DNA of 64,000 nt from Mangifera indica (lineage: Eukaryota; Streptophyta; Magnoliopsida; Sapindales; Anacardiaceae): NCBI RefSeq assembly GCF_011075055.1, contig NC_058150.1, positions 1,240,001 through 1,304,000 of the forward strand, read 5' to 3'. Within the stretch, counting starts at the first letter, position 1. Each line of letters opens with the position of its first letter. The position numbers were made by a program, and so were the translations under genes. This document shows, piece after piece, positions 34,858 to 47,607 of this stretch. The notes under the pieces are model-generated. The model made no database searches, was not told the origin of the DNA, and saw nothing but the letters and a program-made list of their open reading frames with translations.

Positions 34858-37800
34858 TCATTGGCGTAGAATCTGCTGTAGCTGAAGCACTTGATTTCTC
34901 TGCTCTGGAGGCAGGAGATTAATCTGTTCTGGTGTCAAGCTCATGACCTGCTGAAGTAGTGCCTTCTCCATCTCAGGACTCAACTACACATTGGCCAGGA
35001 CAAAAATCAAAATGCTGATTGTAGATACTAGACGCATCAATAGCAGTAGACATTAAATTTTTAAGATAAGATAAGATACCGATGCAGGTCGAGGAGGTTG
35101 ATTGCCTGGGCCCATCTGACCTGGAACAACTGATGGTGGTCCTTGAAGTTGTGTCATTGCTGAATTGTCCGAGGGACCAGACATCCAAGGTCCTCTATCT
35201 ACTTGCATAGAATTTCCAACCGGATTTCCAAATTCTGTCCCCATATGTGAACCTCCAGCCTGTTACATTAAGTAAACTAGATGTCACAACAGTCATCTGA
35301 GAGTCATGAATTAAATTAAATCGAAAGACTTATGAAATCTAGACGTCATAACAGTCAACAAAGGTAGTAAAAGAAAGATTATTGTTTGCATAGAAAACAA
35401 AGGATAAAAATATAGAGGATTGTTATCCATAGCAAAATTACAATCCTACATTTCTGATTTTAGCTATTAATAAATTGCTAAAAGAACAAGAGAGTATGTT
35501 TCATAAAGAGATGAAACAAGGGCCATAATTATACCCAAAAATGTAAAATTAAAAGAACAATGTATTGTAACTATAGTGAATATTTATCCACTGTAAAAAA
35601 GTCAGTTAGAAACACATGGAGAACCAATCAATTGACATAGAACGCCTAATAGAACATGCATACCTGATACAATGATTGCGGTGGGGGTTGACTTGGAAGT
35701 GGTGGCTGTCCCTGCTGGAATGAAGGCCCCATGCTTGATGGAGGTTTGGTACTTGACTGGATAGTTAGAGAAAAAAAAGCCATTCCAAATCAGTTCACAA
35801 GTGATACACCTGAAATAACTATTAACAAATATTCAACTTACATGATACATAGATTGTGAGGGATGATTTTGAGCACCAGGGTGTTGGAAACCAACATTGG
35901 GCCCCATTTGGGGGGCATACTGATGATGGAAAGATGGCACTGAAGATGGTCTCGGTTGGGGTGGTAATGGTGGTTGCAATGGAAGATGAGGATGTCCTGT
36001 TGACTGTAATTGTTGTGGCAATTGGCTAGAGGAAGTAGACATTTGGGGTTGATGAAGTGATGGTGGCTGTGAAGCAGAATGATGAGGAAGTGGAGGCATG
36101 CTTGAGACTTGAGAGGATTGTGGAAGAGACATTGGCGCAACTGCAGGATTCAAATGTCCCTTAGGCTGCTGTGGCATCTGTGGGGTATGTGAATGCATTG
36201 GCTGAGACTGAAGGTTTACAGCAGGAATAGAAGTAGATGACATAGGAATAGCAGGTTGGTTCTGGTGTTGCTTTCTTATAAAAGTTTGGGTCTGAGATGC
36301 ACTTGTTAGGTCTGGCAAACCAACTTGACCAGGCAAAGAGTGTGTAGCCTGGATGTTTGACTGCTGAAATGGCTGTGCTGATTGCTGAGAATGCTGCACT
36401 GGTGGCGGCTGGATGCTTGGAACCTAAACACAATGAAATTTACTAAACACATGCACTGATGTAAACTGATGGAGAAGAAATTTAATAAAGACCAAAGCAT
36501 ACCACTTGAGGAGGCTTTACCATGCCCAACATAATTTGTGCCTGGTTAAACAGCAAAAATCACAGAAATTTTAGTCAGCAATCAACCAGGTTATCAATTA
36601 AAAACAACCAAGTCAATATTTTAACCAACCCCTTAAAAAAATAAGTAATATTAAAACCAACAAAACAATCAGTAATCTGATTTAAATATTTTCATTGTTT
36701 CAACCAAAAAAATAAAAAATAGAGCATCACTAACAACTAATTAGAATGGTAACAAATATCATCCACAATCTGAAAAACAAGCTACAGGCACTGCATGTTG
36801 CAACTGCAATGGCAAAAAGATGAGCCATGGCAGTATCTCCTTACATCATTTCCAGTATCCCATGGTTACCTGATTACCAGGCCTAAATTTTCATCCAAAA
36901 ATTCGCATCACTTTCTCACAACAAAAGTTTCATCAGATATGTAAGAAACCCTGACCTAGAAAATATGTACAAATATGCAACCACCAGATTTGTTCTTTTC
37001 TTTTTAAAAATGCAATTATTTATAGCAAGCAGTCAGCAACTCTCCATCAGTGAAAATGAGTGGGCAAAAAACACAACTTCAGCGACAAGAACAGTTAAGC
37101 AAACACAAAACCTCATAGACCCTCTGCCCTTCTTCCCATTAAGTGACATCAGGAAAATTGTTTTTTTCTTTAATTAGACATTGCTAATATATTTACAAGC
37201 TATTGCTTGGTAAAACTAAAAAGAATTATCTTCTAACTCCAGATTGATTCAGTGCATTCCTTCAAAGTTGCTGTATTTGGGAATGAAAAGAATCCAATCA
37301 AACAACAACAATGGAACCTCCATTACATGAAGGCCAGTGTAAGCACACACATATAAACCAAATTCGACCAACCTAACCACCACTTTTGCAAGAATGAGCA
37401 CCTTCAAAACCAGAGTGAATCTAAAGTGTATAACAGTCTGGAAGCACTTTCTAAGTTAAAAACTAAAAAAAAATGCTATCATACAACCAGATGAACATGG
37501 GTGAAGAAAACTGGTGTAACATAGTAAATCTCAATCTCATACAATAGTCCTGATACAAGACTTAATTTTATTTTATTTGTTTCTCTTCCTTTTAACACAA
37601 TTTGCCTCTCTATGAAAGCATATTAATGTCTCTACTGCAGCCTCTCGCATGGTCTAAATATTTTAGGAAATAAAGAAGCTTAAATAATCAAAATAAAACT
37701 AAAAACACAAACCAAACCCTAATTAGGCAATATTACTTCACTAAGGAAATACTTCACTTAACAATCAATGATAGTAAAAAGAACAAAATTATGTAGCGTT

Positions 37801-38140
37801 TAAAGCGCAATATGCAAGTAATTTAAAGAAGGAAAATAAAATTGAAACCTGAAAAAGGGCTTTGGTCAAGAGAGGGTTTTGAATTAGGATCTGCCTCGCT
37901 TGTTGCTGGTTCTGTTCTATCAGAGTCTACATTCACCAAACGCATAACAAAAAAAAAAAAACATAATCAGCGCTTTTAGACGTTAATATTGAGGTGCTGT
38001 TTGGAGGAAAAGAAACTGTGTAAAAGAGAGAGAGTATTGGATTGTGCCTTCATTTGAGACATAATCTCGTAGAGCTGGCTCTTTGACATCCCGGCAAAGT
38101 TCGCCGGTAAGCCGTCGCCGGCGACTTGCTTTCCCGCCAT
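34858..38140 (-). CDS. CstF64-like protein lacking an RRM (ESP1-like)
   Basis: Seven exons: 38140-38048, 37926-37849, 36541-36503, 36423-35842, 35756-35664, 35259-35080 and 34983-34858, giving 396 residues. Residues 18-66 match the CstF64 hinge ([39 protein letters not shown]). The middle is a Pro/Gln/Ser-rich linker. The last ~35 residues ([20 protein letters not shown]) match the CstF64/Rna15 C-terminal domain. The RRM that starts true CstF64 is absent: the protein begins directly before the hinge. This is the architecture of Arabidopsis ESP1 (At1g73840), linked to mRNA 3'-end formation and RNA silencing. The hinge binds CstF77 or symplekin in known homologs. Intron 1 needs a GC donor (AAG|GCACAA). 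A TGGGCC site II motif lies upstream at 38314. Confidence 0.9.
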
Positions 38141-39221
38141 TGTCCAAGACTGAAAAAGAGATTGAAAGGAAGACAGCGGTCTGGTTGATCGGGAGTTGGA
38201 GAACTTAATCGAGACTCTGTTATTATGTGTTTACAAATGGGTGATCTCGGATCGTCTAATCGGGGTCGGGTTCTCCCTGCCCCAACCTAATTTAGGCTTT
38301 TCGGGGCCTGGATTGGGCCAGCTCCAGCTTACGCTCTAGTAAGCCCGACCTATTGATCGCCAGTATAATAAATAAATTACACCATCATATTTGGTCTCCA
38401 AACAAAATGAATATAAATAATATTATCGGTATTGCATCATCATATAATTAAATAATTTTAAATTAAAAATAAAATATATATAATAAATCATTCAATCATA
38501 TTACCAATATAGATGCACTATATTGTAAAAACACACTTTCTCAAAATATTTATTTTAGTGAAAAATTTGTTTGGGTTTAAGTAATGCAAGTTTATCATAG
38601 AGTATATTATGCATGGAAAAAATATATTATGATCCAGAATGGAAGAGGAAGAATTCATCTAAGAAAATGTGTACAAAATGCTCTGAAAATATTATAAGAT
38701 CAAACTTTTTATTGATTAAACTCATAAAAATTGAATCAAAGATGTCTAATGTTACGTGCACTTATAAAATTGAAATTGCGGTGCCATAAATGCAATATGG
38801 ATATATTGTTGATGTTACATAAACAAATTGAGAGACGTGAATGCAATTCATCCTTGAAATAAAAAACTGAGATACCCAACAAGGTTTTTCGTTTGTTGAG
38901 ATCTTCATTAACAATGAGCATGAACATATATATAATTAACAATAAACCAAACATATCTTGAACAGTTGATCAAACATAATTAAACAGCTAGGTATAAAAA
39001 TAACAAAGAAATTATACACAGCTAGTTTTGAGTAACTAATTAGATATTATAATATAACATTATATGATTGAGTGATTTTGAATTAATGATAAAATAATAC
39101 TCAATCACATAACAAAATATCGTATGAATATTCAGCCCGAATGATGCTGAATTACTGTAATCCCTGAAGAAGATTGACCAGGGAAGACAACATGTTAGTT
39201 CAATTCGTAGCCCTCTCGTTT
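38141..39221. other. Intergenic upstream of ESP1-like and downstream of NAC
   Basis: 38141-38350 is relatively GC-rich and holds the ESP1-like promoter, including TGGGCC at 38314-38319. The remainder is AT-rich with two palindromic foldback repeats (38439-38502, 39060-39113). No gene is visible. Confidence 0.6.
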
Positions 39222-41218
39222 TCACCAAATGGAGTCCAGATTAAACGGTTGCTCCGGCTGCTGAGAATTATCTAATACCTTAGAAGAGGAAGAAGCTTGA
39301 AAATTCGAACTTAAATTATCACATTCAAACCTAGAAATCCCTTGTGGCAGAGGCTGATTTTTATAAGTATTCCTCACTTGCAATGCCTTCAAAAGCAAGG
39401 AATTCATGGCAAAGTTGGGGCTCGGGAAGCTCGAAGGCCACGCCCCCAGTGATGGAAGAGTTGCGGCGGCCTCCCTTGCCGCAGCCCAATTCATGTTCAT
39501 GTTTAAATTACTGTCAGGGCTGTAACTTTGTGTTGGGATATTGTTATTGAAGCCGCTCGATAGATTTTCCATGGTGTTAAGATTTGGTAGCTGATCAATG
39601 TCTCCAAACTCGTTTGCCATCGAGTTTGTGTCACATGGAGAGCCCAGAGATGGCTGTGAGGATCGTGCTTGCTGGGGTTTCTTCACAGCTGATGAATTAC
39701 TCTTTTGGAAGACCCTACAAACTACCCATTCCTCCTGTGAGAATGAACATGAAAAATTCAATATAGACTAATCAAATAACTTCTATCAACTATAATTAAG
39801 GTGTCATGTTAACATATATACATAAAACACACTTATTTCATGTTTAGTTAGTTTACCATATATCTATTGTATGAATCTTTTGTAACAAGAAACCCTACTT
39901 GACAAATGATTAAAATTATGTATACAAACTTATCTATCCAAATTGAGATAAGTTTGTATATATATAGTGTTACTCTTGATGGAATTCCATCATTAAACTA
40001 GTAAACCCTTATAGAGAGATTAGTCCAACAACCCACCATTAAAGTCTTCTATTTCAATACAAATATATCATAATACGTAAATATATATACTCAAACTTAT
40101 TTATGGGATGTGAAGTTGAATCTGAATCTTTTGGCTCTATACTTATGATATCACATTTAAACCAATTGTTCCACTCATGATAGATGAATACATTATCTTG
40201 CTCCAAAAAGAGTAAAAAATTAATTATAATTAATTTATAAAATGTTATGTAGAATTTTGATGGATAAGATTGTTAACTTTTAGAGAACAATTGAGAGAAA
40301 TTTTTATTTGATAATTCAAGATATATAGATTGTTTCTCTCTATAAGTGTTGAAAGGTGACATGAATTCTCAAAATTTTCTTGCAAAAAAGTTTAAAAGCA
40401 TTAGTATGTAATTTATTATAGTAAAATATTGATAAATATACCTTAGCAGATTTGAAAGGATGCTTGTTTTCTAGCCTGTATTCATGCATAACCCAGTTGC
40501 TTTTCTGGCCCTTGGGAGCTCGACCCTTGTAAAAAACTAGGGTTTTCTTCATCCCAACAAGAACGCCTTCCCGAAATATCTCTTTGTCTTTCCCTGTGGT
40601 TTTCCAGTAGCCAGCTTCAGTGGCTCGATTTGTTCGAAGCCCAGTCGGGTATTTTCGGTCTCTCATGTTGAAGAAATACCATTCTTTCTCCCCTAATGAA
40701 GCCTTGCCTGCAGCATTATTTACAAATATATTCTCATTCAGTCACTGTAACTGGCCACCAAACAACAGCAAATGGGCACTCTTTGGCTCTTCATTTTGCT
40801 AATTAAATCAGAATAATAAAGAACTATTTGCTAATTTGTAGCACTGCAGATGATCACAAAAAATAAGAAAAAAAACAATATTCAATAGAATGATACTGTT
40901 ACTAAGAAGAATCATGACGATAAAATTCCACAGATTAAGAAGAATAAAGATGTAAAACATCAGAAATCAGTAGGTTAAAGGACATAATCAATCATATATA
41001 TACAGTAAAAAGCAAAAATTCTGAGGAAGAACGTAGATTTTTGAACTATAATAGCCATAGCTACCTGGAAGGTCCCAAGGTTCACATTTGTTGAGATCAA
41101 CATCTACAATTGCTTTCGAGGTGAAACTAAAATCAGAAACTTTTCTGGTTAGATAATAAGAAATGAGCTCTTCATCGGTTGGATGGAATCTGAACCCAGG
41201 AGGGAGATTTTCCTCCAT
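39222..41218 (-). CDS. NAC domain transcription factor (NAC058-like)
   Basis: Three exons, 41218-41065, 40707-40442 and 39734-39222, giving 310 residues with the intron positions usual for NAC genes. The NAC domain spans about residues 1-155: [19 protein letters not shown] (A), [20 protein letters not shown] (B/C), [19 protein letters not shown] and KDKEI (C/D), [20 protein letters not shown] (D), [12 protein letters not shown] (E). The C-terminal activation region is Ser/Asn-rich and ends NLDSIW. NAC factors bind CGT[GA]-core DNA as dimers and activate transcription. The sequence is closest to the ANAC058 group as I remember it (At3g18400), which fits the gene order. I saw no miR164 target site, unlike CUC/NAC100 genes. 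The exact biological role is not predictable. Confidence 0.93.
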
Positions 41219-44200
41219 TTTTTTTTTTCAGCAAATTGAACTGAGAATTCTGGGAGAAGAAAAGCAACCAGAACCCCAGTACAAGGATCTAAAATATAAT
41301 AAGCTTTTGCAAAATCAACAAGCTAAGGTGGATGAGGTATTAATGGTGGTGTACTTTCTGTTCTACAACTCAAATCAACCTTGAAGAAGAAGCCGCAGCC
41401 ATGCGTATACGTTTTTTCCTTTTTCTAATCCTGATAAGTGATAATTACAGCTAACACTTTGACAAAGATGGTGCATTGAAAGTATTGATTTTCTCTGTTG
41501 TTTAACTTACCAAAATGCCACTACTGTGCAATATCTGAATTTTCCATATGCCAAATTTTCTTCAGAACTGTAGAATACAATAACACTAAATTCATTTAGT
41601 TTTGAATACATAAATAAATATTTATATAATATCTTATCATATAATTAAATAATTTTAAATTAAAAATAAAATAATATTTAATCACATAATAATACATCAT
41701 TCAGACATATAATTAGATCTTCAAAATTAGATATACATAATATTATTCATATACAATATTACTAAAAAAACTAGTCACTTTAATATAGTGATAACTTAAA
41801 TTTAACTTTGATGAGATAAAAAAGTTTTAAATTACTTCAAGTTCAATTAATCATATGATAATAAATTATTTTTAATATATAAATTAGTATTTATTAATAA
41901 TACATATAGTCTTTTGTAGAATGATACACGCAAAGAACATACATGTCTAATATATAAAATCTCTTTGTATAAAAGTATTTTATTAGATACAATAGATGGA
42001 ATTGTCTTACTAAAGACTTTTTTTTAAAGTTTCTTATAGACTATTTTACGAAGAGTGAGTTGCAAAATTTTGGAGTTTATCCTTGTTTTCAAGCTTTGCT
42101 TAGTTAATTACCTTTGTTGAGATGAAAAAGTCTTAAGTCGGCAATATTTATATTTGAATAATACTATATGCATCCAGTTTTAATTATTTTATATTTACGT
42201 GTTTTTATGTGATTATATGTTATTTTAATTTTTATTTTGAATTACATAATTATATTATAGTATAACATCTATTTATAAAATTAAATATTTAAAATTGGGT
42301 ATATATATTTTTATTTTTTTGGTTTTGGTACATATAAGTCTTTCCAGAGATTTGATCGAATATTTTACCAAAAATTGAAACGTATTAATTCTTCAATGAT
42401 CTATTCCAACCACCTTCACCCATTTCTACCCACCAAACCCTAAATAGTCCAATGGGAACATATTCTTAATTAACAGCATTTTCCTTCAATAAATTATTGG
42501 CACTTGGCTACTCTTTCGTCAATAATCTCTTTGTCTATTCTTTGCATGTATGAAAGAGTAGTATTATTCGAAATTTAAACAAAGTGTGCTCTCACAATGG
42601 TTTCTTGTAAGTATAGTCCATTTTGTTAACATGAGCATTTATTGCAAACGATAGTTAATATAGAATAAAGATATACTAATCCTTTTAGTGTTTGATTTGA
42701 CAGTTTATAGCTAAGATTTGTTATTAAAATTCATCTTCCAGAAGCAAAGCCTAGAGGAATTATTTTATTAGCAAAATTAGGTTTATTGGTTTTACTAAAT
42801 ATTTAAATAATATATTTTAATTTAAAATTATTTAACATCATAATAATATATATTATCTAAATATTTAATTAAATACTTAATATTGAATATAAATAATTTT
42901 CTCCCTTATTGCGTACACAATAAAAATGAATATTTTATTACCTAGAAGAGTATTTGATACAACATATGTAAATTTAAATATATACCATGGTTTTGATTTT
43001 AAAATGTATGGAAAAGTCATTATCGATATCTATTAAGCAATGATATTTTTAATTCAAAATTATTCAATTATATAATAACGATACCTAATTTGGTATTTAT
43101 TTTAAAGACATGTGATTTTATTATTATTTATCAATACTATAAGATTAAATTTGACCATTTTTTTATACCAATGAAAATTGTAAATTTTACCTTTTTTGTT
43201 TCCTTGCTTAAAAACAATAGATCTAATTTGATTTGATTTAATTTAAATGAGTTGATTTCAAACTTGAGTTTCAAGTTAACGTCTCGATTTGAGATCAGTT
43301 TATTTATGTATTAAATATTATCATTAATTTATTTAATGATATTTTTCACTCATTCAACAATGTTGTGCACTAACTAAAATGAATTCGAACTTGAACTAAA
43401 CGCTAAAATTCAACTTGAACTCGAATCGGCTCAAACTCAATTTGGTTTGAATTAAATCGAATCCATCCCTACTTGTTGATATAAACAGTCAACAACAAAA
43501 TTACAGGTCTCATCTTACTGTATTAAAATGAATTTAAGCTAGAAACGTCCGAAAGTAGCTATTTGATCTTAATTTCATGGCTGCTGATGTTTTATATATT
43601 GACAGATTTGTTTAAGTGATAATCATAAAATAATTAGGATGGATGGAGAAAGATTACTAAGAGTGGTTAAAATGGTCACCAACCCACACGACTGTATCTT
43701 TTGTAAGCAAATCAGGTGGAACTTTGTCCTAAACCACTTTGCCTGTTCAAACCTTCCATCTCTTTCAATCCTAACAAGAACTGCAATCTGTCTCTGCTCT
43801 ATCTTATCTTCTCCTTCTCCTTCACTACACTGCCTAGGGTTTCTAGAAACTTATCATTTAGTCTTTATATTTCCTTAACAACTATTTTATTTTTATTTAT
43901 ATTAATTATCTCCTAATATTTCTACACTTGGAGATTCCAGAAACCCATCTTTATTTTTCATTCAGAAACGGGTAGTGAGGAAATTTATATTAATGAAAGT
44001 ATACAAAACTATTGAGGAATTCAATGTCAAAATACGAAAAAACACAAAAAATAAATAGACTATTAATTTTTAACACTCAATCTTATGGTAACATATATCA
44101 TCGGTATCTTAATTAATACTTATTATAAATGTAAGTCTAAATCTTTCTTTAAATCTCTAGATTCAATGCACTATAATTTGTTGTATTTACCTTCACTTGT

Positions 44201-46500
44201 GTAATTACTTAATAGTCCCTGAGTTTCATTCCATACTAAAAAGGTTAATAACGTAACATTAAAATTAAATAAGAATCAAACTCAAATCTAAAAGAGTCAT
44301 CGAGATTAACAACTGAGACTCAAACTTAGTTTAAAAATAAATTTTCTTTGGATTTGATTTGAGTTTACTCAAATTCTAATCATTTATAAAAACGAGTTCA
44401 ATCTCTAACTCAAATTCAAATTCGAACTCAAATATAATCTTACCCTACTTAAAAGTGTATGAGATAAACACATGAAATATTGGTAGAAGAGATCTTAAAA
44501 CTTAATGGAACATGAAACCCAAAATAACGTGGGCTATAATTTTATAAGCCCATCTATACAGGGACCATGGGCCACAGTCAAGCATGGTAAAAGCACAAGG
44601 CATGGCAGTGATTAAAATTAACTATATTTAATTACTTTTTTATCTTTCATATATACTCAAATAAAAAACAATATTATAATAAATAAATACAATAATATTA
44701 TATATACAATTTTTGTAAATAAAATAAAATATTATTATATGATAAAATATTATTTTATTTTTAATTTTTAACTGTTCAATCACATAATAATATATTATTA
44801 TTTGTATATAAAAGTTGTACACATAATATTACTCAAATAAATAATAAAAGGAACAATAAAACAGTGTGTATCCACTTTGAATATATAAATATGTACATAC
44901 TTATGCATATTATTATGTGATTGGATGATTTTAAATTAAGAATAAAAGAATACTCAATCATGTAATTATACGTATAAATATGTATATATTTATGTATTCA
45001 AAATATGTATACATAATATTGCTATAAAGGAAAATGTAACCTAAAGGAACAAATACAGATAAGCTATGAATATTAATAATTAAATGTTTTAGATGATTAA
45101 TAATTAAAAAAACTCGTATAATTGATTTTTAGAACATAATTAGACACTTAAATAATATATTATTACGTAATTTAATAATTTTAAATTAAAAATAAAATAA
45201 TACCTACATAACATAAAATTATCAAATTAAATTAAATTTGTTATGCACGTATGAAAAATTACAAATTGATTTCATGAAATTATTGTCTAGAGGAAAATTA
45301 AATATCCAAATTGATTTCTAAAATAATTTCATGAAAGTATTACCTTAAAAATAATTGAATCTCCAAATTGATTTCATGATAATATTACCTAAAGAATTAT
45401 CAAATTTCTAAATTGATTTGATGAAATTATTACCTAAAATTAATTGAATTTTAAAAATAATTTTATAAAAATGCCAAAAATTAATTGAATTTCCAATATC
45501 AGAATTTCAAATTGATTTTTATGAAATTATTACCAAAAAATTAAAATTTTAAAATATATAATTTAGTGTTATTTTACCATTAATTCATATTAATTCAATC
45601 ACATAATTATATATTATTTTATTATTCAATAAAATATTTTAAAATTAGATATATATAATTTTATTATTATTTATGATAATTATTTAACAACATCAAAATT
45701 GATCACACCTTTGGCAATAATGAAACTACCATCCAACAACAAAAGGACTACAATTTTGTTTAATTTTCAGATGTAAAAAAAATTAAAAATTTACCCAAAC
45801 AATGCAAATATTGTGAACCTATGAAATTAAAATTTAAGCAATAAATATGTGCAATTCACTCAAAAATGCGACTTGCCATTCGGCTTTGTCTTGAATCACA
45901 ACTTAAATCGAATGATTTGAGTTTAAACTAATTTAAATATTCAAATTCAAAATTGATTTGAATGAACTTTAAAATTAAATTATTTTTCGACCGAGTTTGA
46001 CCCTCAACTTGTCAATCCCGAGTTAAAATTTTGAATTTGAATTGATATCAAATAAACACATGTTCAAAATTAACTCAAAACAAATACCTTTGTTGTCATG
46101 GCTACTTGTGGGACTAGTCTTAGAATTGATAAAATAGTTTGCTGTTCTACATTTTTTTAAAAATAATATTGTGATTTCAAAATTTCACATCATTTATGAA
46201 AAGAAAAAAAAGAAATTAATAAAAATTGAAAAATGTAAATAAAAAATTAAATTAAAAAATGAAATTCATGCATATATCACTCATTAGGAATAGTAGTGGT
46301 CAATGTCGCATTTTTTTCATTTTATTTGTTTAAAATCATCTCAATTGTAGCCGAAAATCAATGAAAATTTTTAATGGCAAATAAAATGGGTAATAAAAAT
46401 AAATTTATTAAATTTTATTATAATATTAAAATGAATAAATAAATATATGGTACCTTTTCTCCAACTGAATTTTAATTTTTTTCTATAGAAGCGAAAGATC
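41219..46500. other. 5.3-kb AT-rich intergenic region, repeat-rich
   Basis: This holds the NAC promoter and 5' UTR (about 41219-41450), then repeats: foldback copies at 41633-41695, 42801-42862, 43031-43088, 44731-44795, 44911-44966, 45153-45215 and 45591-45640, and a decayed minisatellite at 45262-45545. 43640-43880 is a less AT-rich, pyrimidine-rich island with a short ORF that I do not consider a gene. Site II-like GGGCT/AGCCC words occur near 44530-44575. Confidence 0.6.
45262..45545. repeat. Decayed minisatellite, unit about 45-57 bp
   Basis: CAAATTGATTTCATGAAAT-like starts recur at 45262, 45307, 45364, 45409 and 45508. They are followed by ATTATTACCTAAAA and TTAATTGAATTTC. Units have diverged and vary in length. 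Confidence 0.7.
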
Positions 46501-46549
46501 AAAATGACTATATTACCCTCATCAAGGAAAACAGAGACACATGTGCGTG

Positions 46550-46611
46550 CACGTGCCTGTATCATGTGGACAAAATCTTATCTCCACAACAGCGAATAAA
46601 GTTGACGTTGA
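46550..46611. promoter_or_regulatory. G-box and tandem W-box cores upstream of the small unknown gene
   Basis: The G-box CACGTG is at 46550-46555, inside an alternating GTGCGTGCACGTGC tract. Two TTGAC W-box cores lie in tandem at 46602-46612 (TTGACGTTGAC, which also makes a TGACG bZIP core). A further inverted copy (GTCAA) is near 46650. They lie about 150-250 bp before the pyrimidine-rich likely transcription start near 46790-46850. Function is inferred from motif knowledge only. Confidence 0.4.
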
Positions 46612-46779
46612 CAGAGCATCTAAAAGAGCACGTTTTCCGTTGGAGATTAGTCAACGCTTTGACTCCTTCAACGGTGGAAAACGCCTGTCTCACAATACTG
46701 AAACTAAACTCGACCGCACGTAAATATACTGATTCATCATCTTCGCTGAGGTCATGTGGCTTCATTAAAAGCCAACCCA

Positions 46780-47607
46780 TCTCTTGTCTATCCTCTGTCT
46801 CCATCTTCTCCCAAGAACTCTCTTCCTTGCTCTCAGATTTGTTCTAAATTCTCTCTATTTATCTCCTTGAAACCCTCCTCCTCTTTGGAGGCCGCTATAA
46901 GGTCAAAGCTCTCTCTCTTTTATTTTTTTTCTGTTTTTTGGGCTTTTTTTGTTTTTATTTTTATTTTTTTTGTGTGTAGATCTGTAAAAGAACCATTCAA
47001 ACTATGGAATAAAAGACATGTATTAAAAGGTTTTTTCTTTTATGGGTTTTCTCTGTTTTGACTCTCTCGGCTTATCTGTTAATTCTTCTTCTGTAGTTAT
47101 CCCAACACTCTGTTCAGATCTTTGTTTCTGCTTGGTTCCTTGGAACTCTGAGAAAATGTAAAATTTTTAGCTTTTTTCTATTTGCTTTTCTCTGTTTCTT
47201 TGTTTGGAAGGAGAAAAAAAAATTCACTTGTTCGATAATAAATTCGACTTTAACCAGATCTTAGTTTCGTTTATATTCTGATTGTTTCCCGGGAAAAAAC
47301 GGTGAGAAAAGAACGACAATTGTCTTCATAAATATCTTTTCTTTTCTGTTTTTTTTTTCTTTCAGAGGAGAAAAATTAAAACTTGTATGGAAATATCGAG
47401 CTTTTGTGAGTGGTTTTGTATGTGCTTCTGCGAGATGACAAAGTCTCATTTGTTATGTTTCATTAAAAAGAAAAAATAACAAAAACCAAAACTGAACATT
47501 TGTGATGGTACAAAGTTCATTTTAGCTGAGCTAATAGGTTTTTTTTTTTTTATGTGGGGATTTATTACAGGCGTTGGTGTTCTGATCTTTGATTTTTTAA
47601 AGAGAAA
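46780..47607 (+). other. Likely 5' leader of the small unknown gene, with a 5' UTR intron
   Basis: A CT-rich leader (46780-46900, TCTCTTGTCTATCCTCTGTC) is followed by a T-rich stretch ending in TTTATTACAG at 47570, a good 3' splice site just before the coding start at 47608. Candidate donors are near 46901 or 46984. No coding frame is present. Leader introns are common in plant genes; this one is an inference. Confidence 0.45.

Noticed and set aside
39222..39734. miR164 target site in the NAC gene
   Set aside because: I looked for the codons of the target (HVPCFS-like) in the last exon and found none.
43217..43475. Possible third hAT-like MITE (ends near TAGATCTAATTTG and TAGGGATGGATTCG)
   Set aside because: The inverted ends are only partly similar and no 8-bp target-site duplication is visible.
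43639..43878. 79-residue ORF in a pyrimidine-rich island
   Set aside because: Composition is Leu/Ser/Phe-rich as expected from CT-rich DNA, with no family match; it could be a leader of a lost transcript but is not supportable as a gene.
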